DNA of 64,000 nucleotides, taken from the NCBI RefSeq assembly GCF_020740795.1, contig NC_067293.1, positions 19,906,378-19,970,377 on the forward strand, in the 5' to 3' direction. The stretch comes from Apus apus (lineage: Eukaryota > Chordata > Aves > Apodiformes > Apodidae). The stretch's first letter is position 1; each line of letters starts with the position of its first letter. The notes under the pieces were generated by a model. It did not search any database and was not told the origin of the DNA. It was given only the letters and a program-made list of their open reading frames with translations. The translations under genes and the position numbers were made by a program. Shown in pieces: positions 1 to 13,499 of this stretch.

Positions 1-3000
1 CAGGGTCTGTGCTGGGTTGGTCTGTATGGATTTGGGCTGCAAATCATGGCTGAGATTCATGTAGCTGGAGGGATGGTTAAAATAGTCCCCTGAAGTATCG
101 CTGCTTCCCTTTGCTATCCTGCCACAGGGCAGGACAAATGCCTTTGTAAACTGCTGATGATGGTTTTCTTGTCAGAGAACAATTCCCCACTCTAAGGTAT
201 CTTTGGAGCAATGGCCTCATTCCTTCGGTGTGTCTGTGAAGTTCCTGGCGCTGCTCTGTGCCACCAACGTTCATGATGCCTCATGTGGAATTTGTTTTAT
301 GCCGGGAGAATGGAAATAAAAGAAGAAGAAAAGAAGTGAAATAAAAATAGCTCCTTTCCCCAGAAGAGCTTATCCGAGATGGCTCAGTAAAGCCTGGAGC
401 AGAAGGGAGGGTAACACCACAGGCTGGTTTGCAAAGTCAGCGCTCCAGGATCATCCCGGAATCCCAGAGAGAGTTCAGCTGTCCCATGGAGGTGGGTTTG
501 GGAAAGGGGGCAGTTGGGGGGACGAGCATTGGACTGGGAGGAAGAGGACAAGGAGGGAACAAAGGCAGCTGGATCTGTGTGTCACTGAGCACTGGGCTCG
601 GGCTGAGCCAGGGGGATCCTGAGCCCCATTCCCATGGGATAGCTGTGGCACAGCTGCAACCACCACCATCCTGCTGTCCTCAGAGCAAGGCTCCCACGAG
701 CTGGTTCCAGCATGGAACACCAGCAATGGGACCCCATCACAAGGGGGAACACGAGTGTCCTTCTGCCCACGCACAGCTCTGCTGGGCTGGGGATGCTGAT
801 GTGGAAAATGCAATTCCAGCCTGGCAAACCCCCGTGCTGCCTTTGCCAGAGGCTGGGGAGGAGGGGGAGTGAAGAGGGGATTTTTGGCAGTCCAAAGATT
901 TCCAGCTTCTGCTTGGCATGAGAAAAGCATTTACCCTCCTATCTCACTGCTTCCAGACCTAACCATGAGTACAGCCAAGATCATCTTCCTGAGATATCAG
1001 CACAATCTACATGAATAAAGTATAACAATGTTTTCTCAACTCCAGGGAGTCCTTTTTAAAGCCAGAGCCTCAGCTCAGAACACCTGTCAGCCTCAGAGCA
1101 AACCACAGGCAACTTTTGCTGGGGAAAAAAAACAACCACCTGCCTTGTTTCATCACCCATCTTCACTCTTAAGCCCTCTCAGGCTACACCTGAGCCTGGG
1201 GGGCTGGGCTGGGGGAGGGAAAGCAATTGTGCTGCATTGAAAAAAAAAGTTATTTTAATCACAAATCTTCTTTTATTTATCAGCTTTATTAAAGTGCCAT
1301 CTCCCAGAGTCGTGGAGTCATGAGATAATCTCAGCTTTCAGTTCACTAAAAATACATGTTTCTCAACGTCAGAGCTGAGAAGTTAGTCAAAACGAGGGGG
1401 ACCCTGCCCTGATGGTACCAAGTTGGGCAATTGGGTTTTATTCCCAGGAAAGCTTCTGGCTGCTGCCCTGGGTGCAGGTTCCTGCTTGCTGCTCCAGTAC
1501 TCGAATGAGGGCAGTGCCATCCCTGGGTGGCCACAGGAGGGACTCCCAGCAGCGTGGGCAGAGCTGATCCAGCTGTTACATGAGTTAATTGGAGGAATTT
1601 TTCTCCCTGAAATGAACCCTCTGCCCATGCATCCCAACAGGCAGCCCAGCAGAGAGGGCAGCCCCATCCTGGGGCCTCCCAAGCCCAGCCCCTCACCTCC
1701 CTGGCTGGTGAGGGAGCTGGATTTGCAAGCTGTTGACATGGACATCCTGAGCAGGCCATGGAGGCTTTGCTATCTGAGAGCAGACACCTCCAGCAGGCAC
1801 TTTCACTAACAGATTTATTATCGGTGGTGAGGAAAACGAAACCATGTGGAGCCAGCGTGCAGAGGCAAGGAAGAAGCTGGCCACGTGGAGACAGACGGGA
1901 ATCTCCTGAAAGCTGAATGTGGCAGAGCATTAAAAGGCAAATAAATATGAAATCCTTGCTTTATTCTTCTGTCTCAGCCATGTTTCAGCTTGCCTCAAAG
2001 CCCAGATAATGCAGGAGCTGAAGAAGAGCCATAAAGGGCCAGACCTGAGCTCCACAGAAGCTGAACACCATCCCCCCCCAATGCCCACCACCAGATGCTG
2101 CAGGAAAAGACCCAGGACATCCCATAAAGAACACTGATGGAGCAAGCTACTCAGATAAGCTACTTCTATCTAGCTCCAGAGAGTTGGAGGTTGCTTTAGG
2201 AGCTGAGGAGAGAAAGTTTATCTTGTCTATAATTCTCTCCTGTTTGCCTATCCAGGAGCAACAGGAGTGAGCTGGGGGATCCAGAGCACTAGTCAGAAGC
2301 CCCATCGTAATTTTTATCTCTGAAGCTTTCTTGCCTGGAAGCAAAATCTCACCTCAGCTCACCTCCCTGCCCCAGAAATGGGGTAAAGACCCCAGCAGAT
2401 CCCCCAGACGAGCTCCTAGGGGTTTGCATCCCTCCATCCTGCCAAGCTCCCAGGAGTCTGCATCCCCTTGTCCTGCTGAGCCCCCTGCAAACATCCACGG
2501 CCAGGAGGGTGGGCTTGCCCTGTGCCCTGGTCTGAGCCTTGCAAACAGCCCCTGGCCTGGCAGTGAGGAGAGCTGCCTCCAGAATCCCCTGCAGTGACAG
2601 TGTTTTCCCTGCATATACTTCTCCCTTTGTCCATCCCTGCTCTTCCTGCCTCTTCCCTGCCTTCCACATTGAGCCCAGATGTCTCCTTTAAAGGGGAACA
2701 GCAAAGTTTTGTTTAAAATAACACTGTTTTGAAACAAAACAACCCTTCCAAGATCTCCAGCAATTAATCAACTCTACGTGCAGGCTCCAAACTTGCAAAC
2801 ACATTCGAAAGCAAACTGCTTGGAGCTGAGCTTCCCCTGCAGTCACCTGCCAAGCCCAGCACTGCCAGTTAGGGTGTTCCCTGCCAGAAGCCAGTTGTGC
2901 CTCCCCAAAAGCTGTGAGTCAGAGCCATGTCCTGCCCGGGCACAGCTCCAAGGAGCTGCAGAGGGAGGATTGCAAGGCAGGGGCTAGTCTGGTCCTGCAT

Positions 3001-4619
3001 TCCTTCAGCACCCAGCTTGCCATGTTGCATGGGGAAAATGAGGAGAGATGAATGTCAGGAGTGGCATAACCAGAGCCCAGCTTGAAGGCTTCCTCTGTGC
3101 CAGTGCAGGATGAGTTCTAGGTCAGAACAATGAGAATTGGGTCTTTTTCCCCTATGCAAGCCTAAGGCTGAAGAGAAGTGGCCAAAGCAAGCTGCATGGT
3201 CTGCAGCCACCCTCAGCTCACCACCCTGCACTTGTCCTACCATTACTCCACTGGCTTCCACCAAGCAGCCCTAGTCTGCCAAGGGCCAGGGCTGCCTCTC
3301 CTGTGTGCCCCCCAGAAGCAGCTCTGCACACAGGGTGAGTGTGGCAGACAGCAGAGAGCTGCAGTACCCAGTGTCTAGGTCTGCTCCAGCATCCTGGTAG
3401 GTACAAGACACTTTGCTCCTCATCCTTGTCCCTAAGGATGAAGGCCCAGGCTCGGCAGCTGCCACCCCAGCCCAGCCCGGGATGGCTTCTCAAGCCCCCG
3501 ATCTCTAAACAACCCTCCTCCTTCCCTGACCCACTCCCCACTCCCTGACCCAAGTTTTAATTTATCAGGAGAATTATTAAAACAGCCATTTCTCAGCTGT
3601 CTAACGTTTCAAACCCCTGCTCTCATTCATCTGATAAATATTTACAGAGCTTGACATTGTCTTCAGCTCATTCCCTTCTGTGCCAAACAATTCCAAACAC
3701 CCGCTTCCCTTCTCCCGCAGCTCGTGGAGCCAGGCTGCCCACCCCAGCATGGCCATGCCCCTCCTCGGGAGCATGAGAAGGGGGGAATCACCCACCACCC
3801 CTTTTGGACCTGCCCTCTCTCCCTCTGTGGGAGTCTCAGTAGCCCGTGTCCCCCTCTAAGAGAGCAAAGGCTCTTCAGGTTGGGATGTGACACCCCTGCT
3901 CTGCTGCAGCCTGGTGTTTGCAGTGCTGGAGAAGGCAGGACACACTGGTGGGAGCGTTTCTCCAGCCAGCCTTGTTCTGTCTAAATACAGGGTCTCATCA
4001 GAAGTGAGGACTCTCCTGAAGGTGCATCCATTTCAGTGCCATTTTCAGCAGGTTGGGTCAAGGACTCTGCAGTCACCTCCGAATGGAGAGAGGGAGGCAG
4101 ATATTCACAAATCAAACCCCCTGTTCTTCTGATTTGGAAATGGATGTTTCAATACCATCCCATTTTGCAAGGCCTTACAGGAGGTCAGATTTTGTTTCCA
4201 GCAGGAAAAAACAATCAATTCAAGCTCTTGAAACTGTTGGGCAACAGAATTGCCATCCCCTGCCAGTTTGATCATAAGACAACAATTTCTTTCCATGTAT
4301 TTTTCAGGTCAGAGCTGTGAGGTCTCTGCTGCTGTTGCTTCTCAAAACATTTTCAAGGGGCCATATCATGGCTGGGAAGTGCAGAGTGGTTGCTCAAGGA
4401 GCACAAAGACCCCTACAGTGGGAACAACTTCATGATAGATTTCTCATCCTCCAAGAATGCCACCAAAGGATTCAGCTGTTGAGGTGTTTAGTTGGCTGGT
4501 TTTTTCTTTGTTGGTTTGGTTTTAAATGCATTCATTGTTTAGCAAGGGAACTTGGAGGTTTTGCTGGTTTTCTTGCAAGAATGTCTGTTGAAATTCCACT
4601 CTTCTCATTCCTGGGGCTG
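1..4619. other. Intergenic: no gene seen
   Basis: Unique-looking, moderately GC-rich sequence without splice-supported coding frames. AT-rich patches at 1235-1350 and 3551-3680 carry ttaatttatcagg, attattaaaac and CAGCTG motifs and could be regulatory. Open frames here are short and overlap on both strands, as expected by chance. Confidence 0.6.
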
Positions 4620-4691
4620 CCATAGGATCCACTGTTAGCTCAGCCATAGCATCTGCCTTCAGTTCAGCCATAGGATCCACCACCAGCTCAG
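4620..4691 (+). repeat. 24-bp repeat, three copies
   Basis: Three consecutive 24-bp units begin ccatagg or ccatagc (at 4620, 4644 and 4668) and end with gctcag or gttcag. The array runs directly into the purine tract at 4698. Confidence 0.85.
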
Positions 4692-4697
4692 CTACAG

Positions 4698-4868
4698 AAT
4701 AAAGGGAAAAGGGAAAGGGAAAGGAAAAAAGGGAAAGGGAAAGGCAAAGGGAAAGGGAAAGGGAAAGAGAGAGGGAGAGGAAGAGGGAGAAGGAGAGGGA
4801 GAGGGAGAGGGAAAGGAAAAGGGAAAAGAGAAAAAGGAAAGGAAAAGGAAAAGGAAAAGGAAAAAGGA
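4698..4868 (+). repeat. Polypurine (GGGAAA)n tract
   Basis: About 170 bp with no pyrimidine except one C near 4745, built from gggaaa, gagagg and aaagga units. Such mirror-like purine tracts can form triplex DNA and often block polymerases. The long Phe/Pro/Leu/Ser open frames on the - strand come from this tract. Confidence 0.95.
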
Positions 4869-5770
4869 GACACCAGTTCATTTGACTCTCTCTTTTCCCA
4901 CTTGCCTCCACCCAAAAGTCAGTCAGAACCTGCAGCAGCAGCAAGGTTGTGGCAGCTGGTGCAGGAGATGAAGCTCCTACAAAGGGAAATTCATGAGAGA
5001 TTTGTTTTTTTAGCTGCTGGAGGGTGTGAGGAGTTTGTGTCTCACTGACCAGCCCGAAGAGCTGCAGCCCCAAACCCATGAGATGTGTGGGGACCCATGA
5101 GAGGGACTCCCAGCTGAGCACCTCTTGGACTACATTTTCCAGACTTTGGAATGGGAAGTTGTGCTGAGGTTTTTTTCCAGGCATTCCTGCATGGTAAATT
5201 GTTAGCAACAAACCTGAAAATCTCAGCCTTCCCCTTACAATAACTGAATAAATGCCACATGCAGGTGGTTCCCCAAAGCCTGGGCTTGTGTGTGTCCATT
5301 ACTGCTTATCCAGTATTCCCAAGTCACTGGGATGGGGAACATCTAGAAAACCCATGAAGGTTCATCCAACTCCAGGAACAAGTTCTGTTAGTAGAAAAGC
5401 AGAATGTTTTTCCCAGGAAAGGACTTCTATCTGGGGGTCAGCCTTAGCTGCACTCCTTTGCAGGGGGAAGGCTGGTGTGGGGCACCCACAAGCCCCCCCA
5501 TGCTGCCTCAGTGTGGGGCCATTTTTGGCTCTTCTTGCACCCCACCTGTTCCCCATTGCAGGCTCCTCTGCATGTCATCCCACACACAATTGTTCTGGCT
5601 GAATTTAAAATCCCCCTGCTCCATTCATCTGCATTCCTGCCTTGTTTCTAATCCCTCTCCTTTGGTCCCCAGCTACTCCAGCACCCCTGGCACTCAGCCC
5701 TGCCCTGGCACAGTGCACAAAGGACATCTCTTGGAATGTGGGTTGGACGAGGAAGATAACCCCAAGGTTA
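4869..5770. other. Intergenic: no gene seen
   Basis: Ordinary unique sequence between the purine tract and the first CR1. Nothing beyond short chance frames. Confidence 0.6.
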
Positions 5771-6198
5771 GGCCATGAAAATGATCAGAGGGCTGGAGAA
5801 CCTCTCCTATGAACATAGGCTAAAAGAGGTGGGATTGCTCAGTCTGGAGAAGGCCTCAGAGCACCTTCCAGTGCCTGAAGGGGCTTCAGGAAAGCTGGGG
5901 AGGGACTTGGGACAAGGGCAGGGAGGGAGAGGACAAGGGGGAATGGATTAAACTGGAAGAGGGGAGGTTTAGATTAGACATGAAGAGGAGATTCTTCCCT
6001 GTGAGGGTGGTGAGAGCCTGGCCCAGGCTGCCCAGGGAAGCTGTGGCTGCCCCATCCCTGGCAGTGTTGAAGGGCAGGTTGGATGGGGCTTGGAGCAGCC
6101 TGGGCTGGTGGGAGGTGTTCCTGCCCATGCAGGGGGGGTTGGGACTAGATGATCTTTAAGGTCCCTTCCAGCACAACACATTCTATGATTCTGTGACT
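5771..6198 (+). mobile_element. CR1 LINE, 3' fragment, sense on + strand
   Basis: It starts in the CR1 reverse-transcriptase C-terminal coding region (atgatcagagggctgg) and runs through the 3' UTR to the tail attctatgattctgtga near 6180-6198. The reading frame is broken. From 5991 to 6118 it is base-for-base identical to the CR1 copy at 60934-61061. It is 5'-truncated, as most CR1 copies are. Confidence 0.93.
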
Positions 6199-9160
6199 CT
6201 CTGGTTCTATGTCTCAGCACATCATCAGCCTTTCCAAGGCCAGGGCACAGCTTTGCCAACAGCCAGTGTGTAAGCATTGCTCCTCTCCCTCTGCCCATTG
6301 CCACCCTGGGGTTTCCTCTGTTTACCCTCTCACAGCTCATTTTCCACCAAGCACGAGCTTTTCACACCTTCACGGCTGCTTTTGCCACCTGATGTCTCAT
6401 TGCTCTGGCAGGCAAGGGGGAAGGCAAGAGGAGCTGGAGGATTCCTTCATTAGGCAGCAAGCAAAAGCCAGAACAGTCCAGGTTTATCTGGCCAGTGCAG
6501 AGGAGCAAAGTGCAACCAGGCTGAGCCCAGCCAGGCCCCGAGGAGCCCCATCTTTGGGGCTGAGACCCCTCTTGGCAGCCCGCTCCCCAGCCAGCCTTTC
6601 CTGAGAGCTTTGTCCCAGCCTCCCACATTGGCTGCTGACCTCTCCAGCAGTGTCCAGCACCAAGTCCTGTCTTTCTCCTGCCATAATTAACTTCTATCCA
6701 CAGCCCACACACACCCTCATATCTCCCTACTGATCCCCCTCTGCTCAAAAGCCTCTCCTGACCACGGGACTGACACCTAACGAGACAACTGTGGAAACAA
6801 AGCCCTCAGTTGTCACAGACAGTTTTCAGCTGCAGATTGGTATTTGCAGCACTGAAGTGATGTCTCCTTACTCTGCTGTTGTGATCTTGTTAAACACCAG
6901 TTCAAACCCTGACCACAAAAGAGCAGAGCACAAGATTAAGCCCATGGAGCGAATAATCACAGGGAAGAGAAATCTGCAGCCTGGCCTCTAAGTCCTTCAT
7001 TGCAATGATATGGAGAGAAGTGAAAAAGGCCTTTCTATCTTCTCCTCTACCCTCCATGGGCTGATACTGGCCTGTGCATGATCCCCCAGGGCCTCCTCCA
7101 GTCTAAATTTAAATGGCTCAGGGTTTCCAGCACTCCCCTTAGGGTACTGCTCTGAAGTCTATGGAGTTACTCTGCTCTGTGAAGCTTCCCTGGGAGCCAG
7201 CCTAAATGCTTCATTTCTTCTCCCTTTGTCCTAATTAGAACTAGCAAAATAATGAGTACATTATTTACAAATTATTCAAAGCCCAGATTTGCACACAAAA
7301 CCCCTGTGCAGATGGAGCTGGTTGCAGGTAACGTGTGTGCCACGCACAGTGTAGGTGACACCCACCCGGATGTGTTATCCAGCTGGCTCTTGTGCACAGC
7401 CACTCCCCAAGGACCTTTTGGTGCTGACACCCTTCCAAACCTGAGACACCCCTTCAGGCATGCCTCCAGAGGACTTGCCTTGCACATCAGCTTCCACATC
7501 AGCCTGCACGTTGGCTTGAACATCAGCTTGCACATGGGCTCAGACCTGGGCTCACACACAGACTCGTACCCATGGGGCTGATGCCACCAGGGCACACAGA
7601 CTCCTTTCCCACCCACCAAGCACAGGTCCTGTTTGCAGCTGGCCTCTCATGGCATATGTCTAGAGTTCTTTCCCCTCTTCCCTTGACCCCTCATGGCTTG
7701 CCCCAGCCATGTTCCCTGGAGAGAAAGGGTCCCTGCCCTGTAGCCCACCACCACACCTCCCCAGAAGGCTGCTGGGGGAGGCAGAGCTGTAACACTGCAG
7801 GGAGCAGCACATCTGTCCAGAGGGTCATTTTGCCCCTGTTGTGGAAAAATGCCTTCAGGCCAGGCCGGAGCAGGATATTAACACATTGCAATCCACCACG
7901 TGCTGCCCTGGAGTGGGGAGGGTCTGTGGAGACCTGGGTTATAAGCCCCTCTTTCAAAAGGTTTTATTGCATCCTTAGTCATAAAACTGCCTGGGGCTGA
8001 CTTGGCAAACGGGGCCTCGGCCCGGAAGCCAACCCCTTTGCATTTTTTAATAACATTTCTTAAAAATCCATTTGGCCCTTTGTGACACAGACAGGTGGGA
8101 AAACAACAGAGGTGTCTGCTCCAGCCCCCGTGGCTCGCTGGGCTGCTGGCCGGGCGCGTTGCTGGCTGCTCCTGCAGGGACCCTGCGGTGACAACGTGAC
8201 CCTCCTGGCTCCAGCAGCAGGGATGGCTTTGGCACAGCCCCCAGTTGTTAAGGAGGATGTGAGAACTGCCCAGCACATCCCAGTCCCCACGCTGGTCTGC
8301 TGGGAGGTTGGGCTTGGTTTATTCCCCCCTGGAGCTGCGTCTATGGAGCAGGATGACTGCTGCCAGCCACAGCACTTCCCACACTGCTGGGCCTGGTACC
8401 TCCAGCACCCCTGAAGCCCCCAAAGCCTCTTGCCTCTGCACTGCCCCGTGCTCCCAGTACCCACATTTCCCTGAGTCCTTCACTCCCAGACATAGTCTGG
8501 TCACTTCCAGTCGCCATCACCCTGATGTCCCTGTCAAAAATGCATGGGTGCTGCCAGCACCCTTGGGACCCAGGTCTAGGAAGAAAGGTAAAACCTGAGC
8601 TCCCACAGCTCACACCCTCCCCTACCACAGCAGAAGTTCCCATCTGGGCTGGGAGCAGCAGCTCAGAAGAGCTGTCCCAGGGGTGAGAACCTTCCTGAGC
8701 ACGGTGAAGGCCGTTTGCTGGAGCATCCATCCAACCAACCAACTTCTGCAACCAACACTCCCCCTTCAAAGAGCTTTTGCTCAGTCTCTGCCCTCCCATA
8801 TCTCCCCAACCAAACTGCAGTCAGCTCCTGGCTGTAGGCAGCATGTCCCAAGCTCTGTCCATCCCCACCCCACCTCTGCCTGAGATGCACCAAGCCCCTG
8901 AATTCATGTCCCCATGCTGCAACCCAGCTCCCCATGCTGGGACACCTGGGATGGAGGCAGAGCCCTGCAGCTGCTGGCAGCCTGACGGGAAGTTCAAAGA
9001 TGTGTTAGATGGGGCTCTTGGCATCAAGCTTTATTTTTACAGCTTGTACTTTAATGCTACTAAAGTTTAAACAATTGTGAGGGACCAGCAGCTTTGAAGG
9101 GAAAGATCATGTCAGGTTTAGGACAGCCAGCACATGCTGGGCCCTGCATGGGGGTATTTT
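6199..9160. other. Intergenic with small AT-rich blocks
   Basis: There is no gene. The 7236-7310 segment (ctaattagaactagc, acaaattattcaaagc) and 7955-8075 (ttttattgcatcc, ttttttaataacattt) are AT-rich islands with homeodomain-like cores. At 7485-7545 there is a weak, degenerate repeat of cacatcagcttgcac-type words. Confidence 0.55.
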
Positions 9161-9570
9161 ATAGAATCATAGAACCGCAGAAGGGTTTGCTTGGGAAGAA
9201 ACCCTAAAAATCACCTGGATCCAACCCCCCTGCATGGGCAGGGACACCTCCCAGCAGCCCAGGCTGCTCCAAGCCCCATCCAACCTGCCCTTCAACACTG
9301 CCAGGGATGGGGCAGCCACAGCTTCCCTGGGCAACCTGGGCCAGGGTCTCACCACCCTCACAGGGAAGAATTTCCTCCTTATGTCCAACCTCAATCTCCC
9401 CTCTTCCAGTTTTAATCAATTCCCTCTTGTCCCATCCCTCCCTGCCCTTGTCCCAAGCTCCTCCCCAGCTTTCCTGGAGCCCCTTCAGGCACTGGAAGGT
9501 GCTCTAAGGTCTCCCTGGAGCCTCCTCTTCTCCAAGCTGAGCAACCTCAAGTCTCTCTCCTCCCCAAAGC
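9161..9570 (-). mobile_element. CR1 LINE, 3' fragment, antisense
   Basis: It begins with the reverse-complemented CR1 tail (atagaatcatagaa) and reads in reverse through the 3' UTR and end of the RT region to about 9570. It belongs to the same subfamily as the 5.8 and 60.9 kb copies, with a few substitutions. An open frame of about 220 codons over it on the + strand is a by-product of the antisense CR1. Confidence 0.92.
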
Positions 9571-11906
9571 CCTGCCACACCAGCTCATGGCAGGGTCCCT
9601 TCACTGTCCCTGGGAGAGTGAGTGTCAATGATGTGGGGACCAGGGGACAGGCAGCAGGGCCAGGCAGTGCTGCAGCACGGAGGGAGGAGGAAATGCTGTC
9701 AGCAAGGGAGGCAGTGGCCGTGTGTGCTGAGGGGCAGAGGGAACCAGCCCCCTGCCACCAGCTGCCACCAGCTGCCACCTCGTTCTGCTCATGTCTCCTC
9801 CAGGGCTTGCAGGACACTGCAGCTCAAGTGCTGCTCCACAGAGAGCTGCAGGGGCAGTTAAATACCAGCTCTGTGTTTGAAAGGTTGGAGTTATGAGTCT
9901 GTCAGCATTTCCATTACAGGGCCTGATTAATTTGGGGGGCATGGGGTAGGGTTAGGAGTTTTCATACCAGATGTGAATTTTTGTTTTAATTCCTCTAAAA
10001 GAAAATTAAAAAATAAGAAATCCTTAAAATCCTTAAACTTTGTGTTTTCCCTTTCAAAGAGATGAAAATATGTGCCGTCTGGATCTGTTTTGTTTTTGCT
10101 ACAGAGCTCCAAATGCTGCTTGCCAGGTTCATGGCCATAAGTGCTCTCATTTGAACTGGGTTCATGCTCTGTCCTTCTTTACAGGATCACCTGGACTTCA
10201 GCCTGCAGATCCTAACCAACACACCAGGAATCTGCCTGAAAACAGCCCAGGCTGGTGGGACAGAGCTGCTCAGGCCTCCTGTGACATATCCAAGCAGCAG
10301 GTCCCTTTTCCCAGCAGAGAGCAGGGTCATGTCACAGTGTCCAGAGCATGAACATGGGCACAGCACATCCCGTGTCACAGACTCAGGTCTTTGCCAAACA
10401 TCACCTTCCTGGCATCCCTGTCGCTGCCAGGCAGCACAGCAGGGCTCAGGAGCCAGCAGTGACCAAGTGCTCCAGGCAAAGCCAAACAAAGGCAGATTTT
10501 GAGCTAGGGGAATATAGAAATGGATCAGGTGCTTTGGCATTTCTGAAAAGCAGATTTCCAGTACACTCTATTCAAGACAAAAACAGAAGCTAGAACAATG
10601 GAGATTCCCCACCAAGGAAATGCAGGTTTCCCTTTGGCACACTCAGAACATCCACCTCATCTCTCCAGCAGGTGCCAGTGCTCCCATCACCCCTGCAAAC
10701 TGCTCCTTGCCCTGTGACTTTGCCCTCCTCCTTGTCTCACATTGAGTTCCTCATGTTAATTCTGTCCTATATGAGAAGCATTTTCTGCTAGCATTTATGT
10801 CTTTCATCCTCCTAAACGCTCCCTGGACACCTTTCCCTTGTTTTTATATCACAAGAAAAGATGGGGACTGGGACACCTAATGTGAACATTTACGTTTTGC
10901 AAAGCACCCTGAATGTGGGATGGCTGTGCCATGTCCCCCCACCCTGAGCACACCATGGTGTCTGTGAACAGCCACAGAGGAGTGATGGGTCTTGTTGGGC
11001 AAAATCAGAAGCTTGGGAGCGTGGCTCAGCTCTCAGCTCCCACCCAAGCACAAGAAAGGGGCAGCTGAAGCAACCAAACATTTTCCTGAAAACCAGAGGG
11101 AATTCCCCAGCTGCCCTGCTTGCCTGGGCTGTGACAGCAGCAGCCGAGCAGAGTTCTGGTGGCCTCACTGCAGAATGGACCTGTTTCCTCACAGGTTTTT
11201 CTGGGAAAATCCTGTCCCAAGGATAAGGGACTGAGTGGGGTCCTTCCCATTCCCATTCCCTTTCCTCCCTCCCAGGGAGGATGCCTTGGTTTGCCTTCAC
11301 GTGCCATCTGAACATAGACAGCATCCTCCTGCTCCCCCACCAGCCTCCCCTGAGCAGACACAGACACACTCACATTTCCCTCCTGCCCACCAGTCTTAAG
11401 CACAGAGAATTTATGACCTGCTGTCCTGTCCCTTCAGTGGGAGGGGTGGCTAGTTGCCATGATTTAAGGACCTTCACCTGTGACACAAGCAGCACACTGG
11501 AGAGATGAGAACAAGTTCCCTCTGACAGTAAAGCTAAGGCAGACCCAGGGGAAGGACCCTGGACCCCCAGGGGGCTGAGTTTGCTCCAAGCTGCCCCATT
11601 CTCCTTGGCTCTCATGCATCCCTCATCCTGATCCCCAGCCACATGCTGGAGTGTGAGTTGGAGCAAGGATCCCAGCTGCCATCCCACCCGGGTGCTGTGG
11701 TTCCAGGAGATAATTAAGAGGTGATGGGCTCAAGATACAAGATTTGGGCACAGAACTCTGCAGAGATAAAAACAGAAGCATCAGGATTTGCTGCAGCTGC
11801 TGGGTGGGATGTGCGGGGGGCTGTGCTGGGCAAATTTCCTTTTCTTGCCATCTTTTCACTTGAAAATCTGCCTGGCAGCTTTTCAGTTCTTTGCAAAAAA
11901 AGAGAC

Positions 11907-11939
<33 letters not shown>

Positions 11940-11940
11940 C
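11907..11940 (+). repeat. CTG/CAG trinucleotide repeat
   Basis: About eleven GTT/GCT-type triplets (ttgctgctgctg). A - strand frame reads polyglutamine, but it has no supporting gene structure. Confidence 0.9.
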
Positions 11941-12098
11941 AGGAAAAGACGTACAAATAATCTTCCCATTAGTGCTGCCTTGGTATCAGACTTGGTATCA
12001 GCAGTTTTCAGAGAGCACTTGTGAGGGGGCTGAAGGAGCCGGGCGTCGGGAGTCGAGTGTCTGCATCTGTGTCACACAGAGCAGCACTGCCTGCCTGG

Positions 12099-12182
12099 CA
12101 GGGACACTGGGGTGCTGAAAGGGACACTGGGGAGCCAGCAGGGACACTGAGAAGCCAGCAGGGACACTGGGGAGCTGGCAGT
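12099..12182 (+). repeat. 21-bp tandem repeat, four copies
   Basis: Four imperfect units of agggacactggggagccagc type (20-21 bp) occur between 12099 and 12182. Differences between units suggest it is not recent. Confidence 0.85.
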
Positions 12183-12512
12183 GCCCAACCTCCCCAAGCA
12201 CCATCAGGGTGACAGAGCCTTAGATAGAAAAAGCCATTTCCAGCTCCTCCCACCCCCACATTTTTTTCTACAGTTTTTGTGCGTTTTCCCAACTCTCCTT
12301 TTTTTCCTGCTGTTTTCCCTGCTTTTGCTCTCCAGGCCCAGAGTGTGGGGAACAGATGGAGGTGGGGAAGGGTAACGGGGAGAGGGCTTTGGTGTGGAAA
12401 CGCAGCCAGTGTGTGCATTCACACATCATCCTGAGCTAAGTGTGTTTTTATGTTTCCCAAGTGAGGTTGGGAAGTGGACAAATCATGGTTTCAGGGTTTG
12501 GTTTTACTTAAT

Positions 12513-12576
12513 TGATTTTTTTTTTTTACTTTCTTTCTTTGTTTGTTTTGTTGTTGTTATTTGTGGGGGGGGGGGG
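12513..12576 (+). repeat. T-rich tract ending in a 12-base G run
   Basis: A poly-T stretch, then tttctttctttgtttg and ttgttgttatttgt, ending with twelve G bases at 12565-12576. Homopolymers make this stretch prone to assembly error. Confidence 0.9.
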
Positions 12577-13499
12577 TTTCCCCCAATGAATTCTGACCAC
12601 GAGGGCAGCTGGAGCAGCCAGCCAAGTGCGATGATGCTCAGCAGAGACCAGCACCCCAGCCCACCATGAGAGGAACCCCACAGCAGGGTCTTCTGCAAGC
12701 CCATCTCTCGTGGTCCCCACGGGCTGGGCAGGATGGGGCAGGTCCTGCTGCCACCACCAGAGCCATGCCCCAGGGATCATGGTGTGTCCTGGTGTGAGAA
12801 GGACCATCCATCACCCCCGCCTGCCTCGGGGATGTAGTTGTGACTTCCCCAGAGCAGCACCATTAATTAGCCCTCCCCGTCAGGAGCTGCCGGCCGTGAG
12901 CAGCACGGGAGGAGGAATCCAGGGAGGGAGAGAAAAACGGGTCATTTTTCAAAGTGATGAATGGGAGGAAAAGAAAGTGGAAAGGCGAACAAGGGGAAGA
13001 GAAGGGAACTGATTTCCAGATAAAGTTTTCAGGACACTTAAATAAACATCCCAGCCAGTGGAGCAATGGGCGGGGGACAGCAGGAGGGATGTGTGTGAAT
13101 CAGGCAGTGCTGGAAGCATTTCAGCAGGACACTTCAAATAAACAGCATTTTCAAACCCATGCATGCTCTCCATCCCAGGGGGCTTCCTCTGAGGGTCCCC
13201 TTTGCAATTCCCACCCTGTCTCCAGCCTGGCCTGCAGCTTGCATGTATTTCCAGTCCCTTTTTGCCAACCAGTGAAGGGGATCCTGGGCTGAGGGGATCT
13301 TGTCATGACTGGGAGTCCCTCCCTTCTCCCAGCTCTCCTTTCTGGTGCAGGGACCCTGTGGATCCCTTGGGCCTTCATCCCTGGAAGAGGAGTGAAGGAG
13401 GCAGAGCCATCCCATCCCGTCACACTCCTCTCTGTGCTGCCTCCTCTTCTTCCTTTCAAGAACAAAAGAGCAAAAGGGGAGAGCAGAAATTGTTGAGCC

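Noticed and set aside
4522..5211. 229-codon - strand ORF rich in Phe, Pro, Leu and Ser
   Set aside because: It is produced by the polypurine tract.
9234..9896. 220-codon + strand ORF
   Set aside because: Its first half is antisense CR1 and the rest is unrelated unique DNA.
11714..11960. Polyglutamine/polycysteine frames
   Set aside because: Low-complexity CTG repeat with no surrounding gene.
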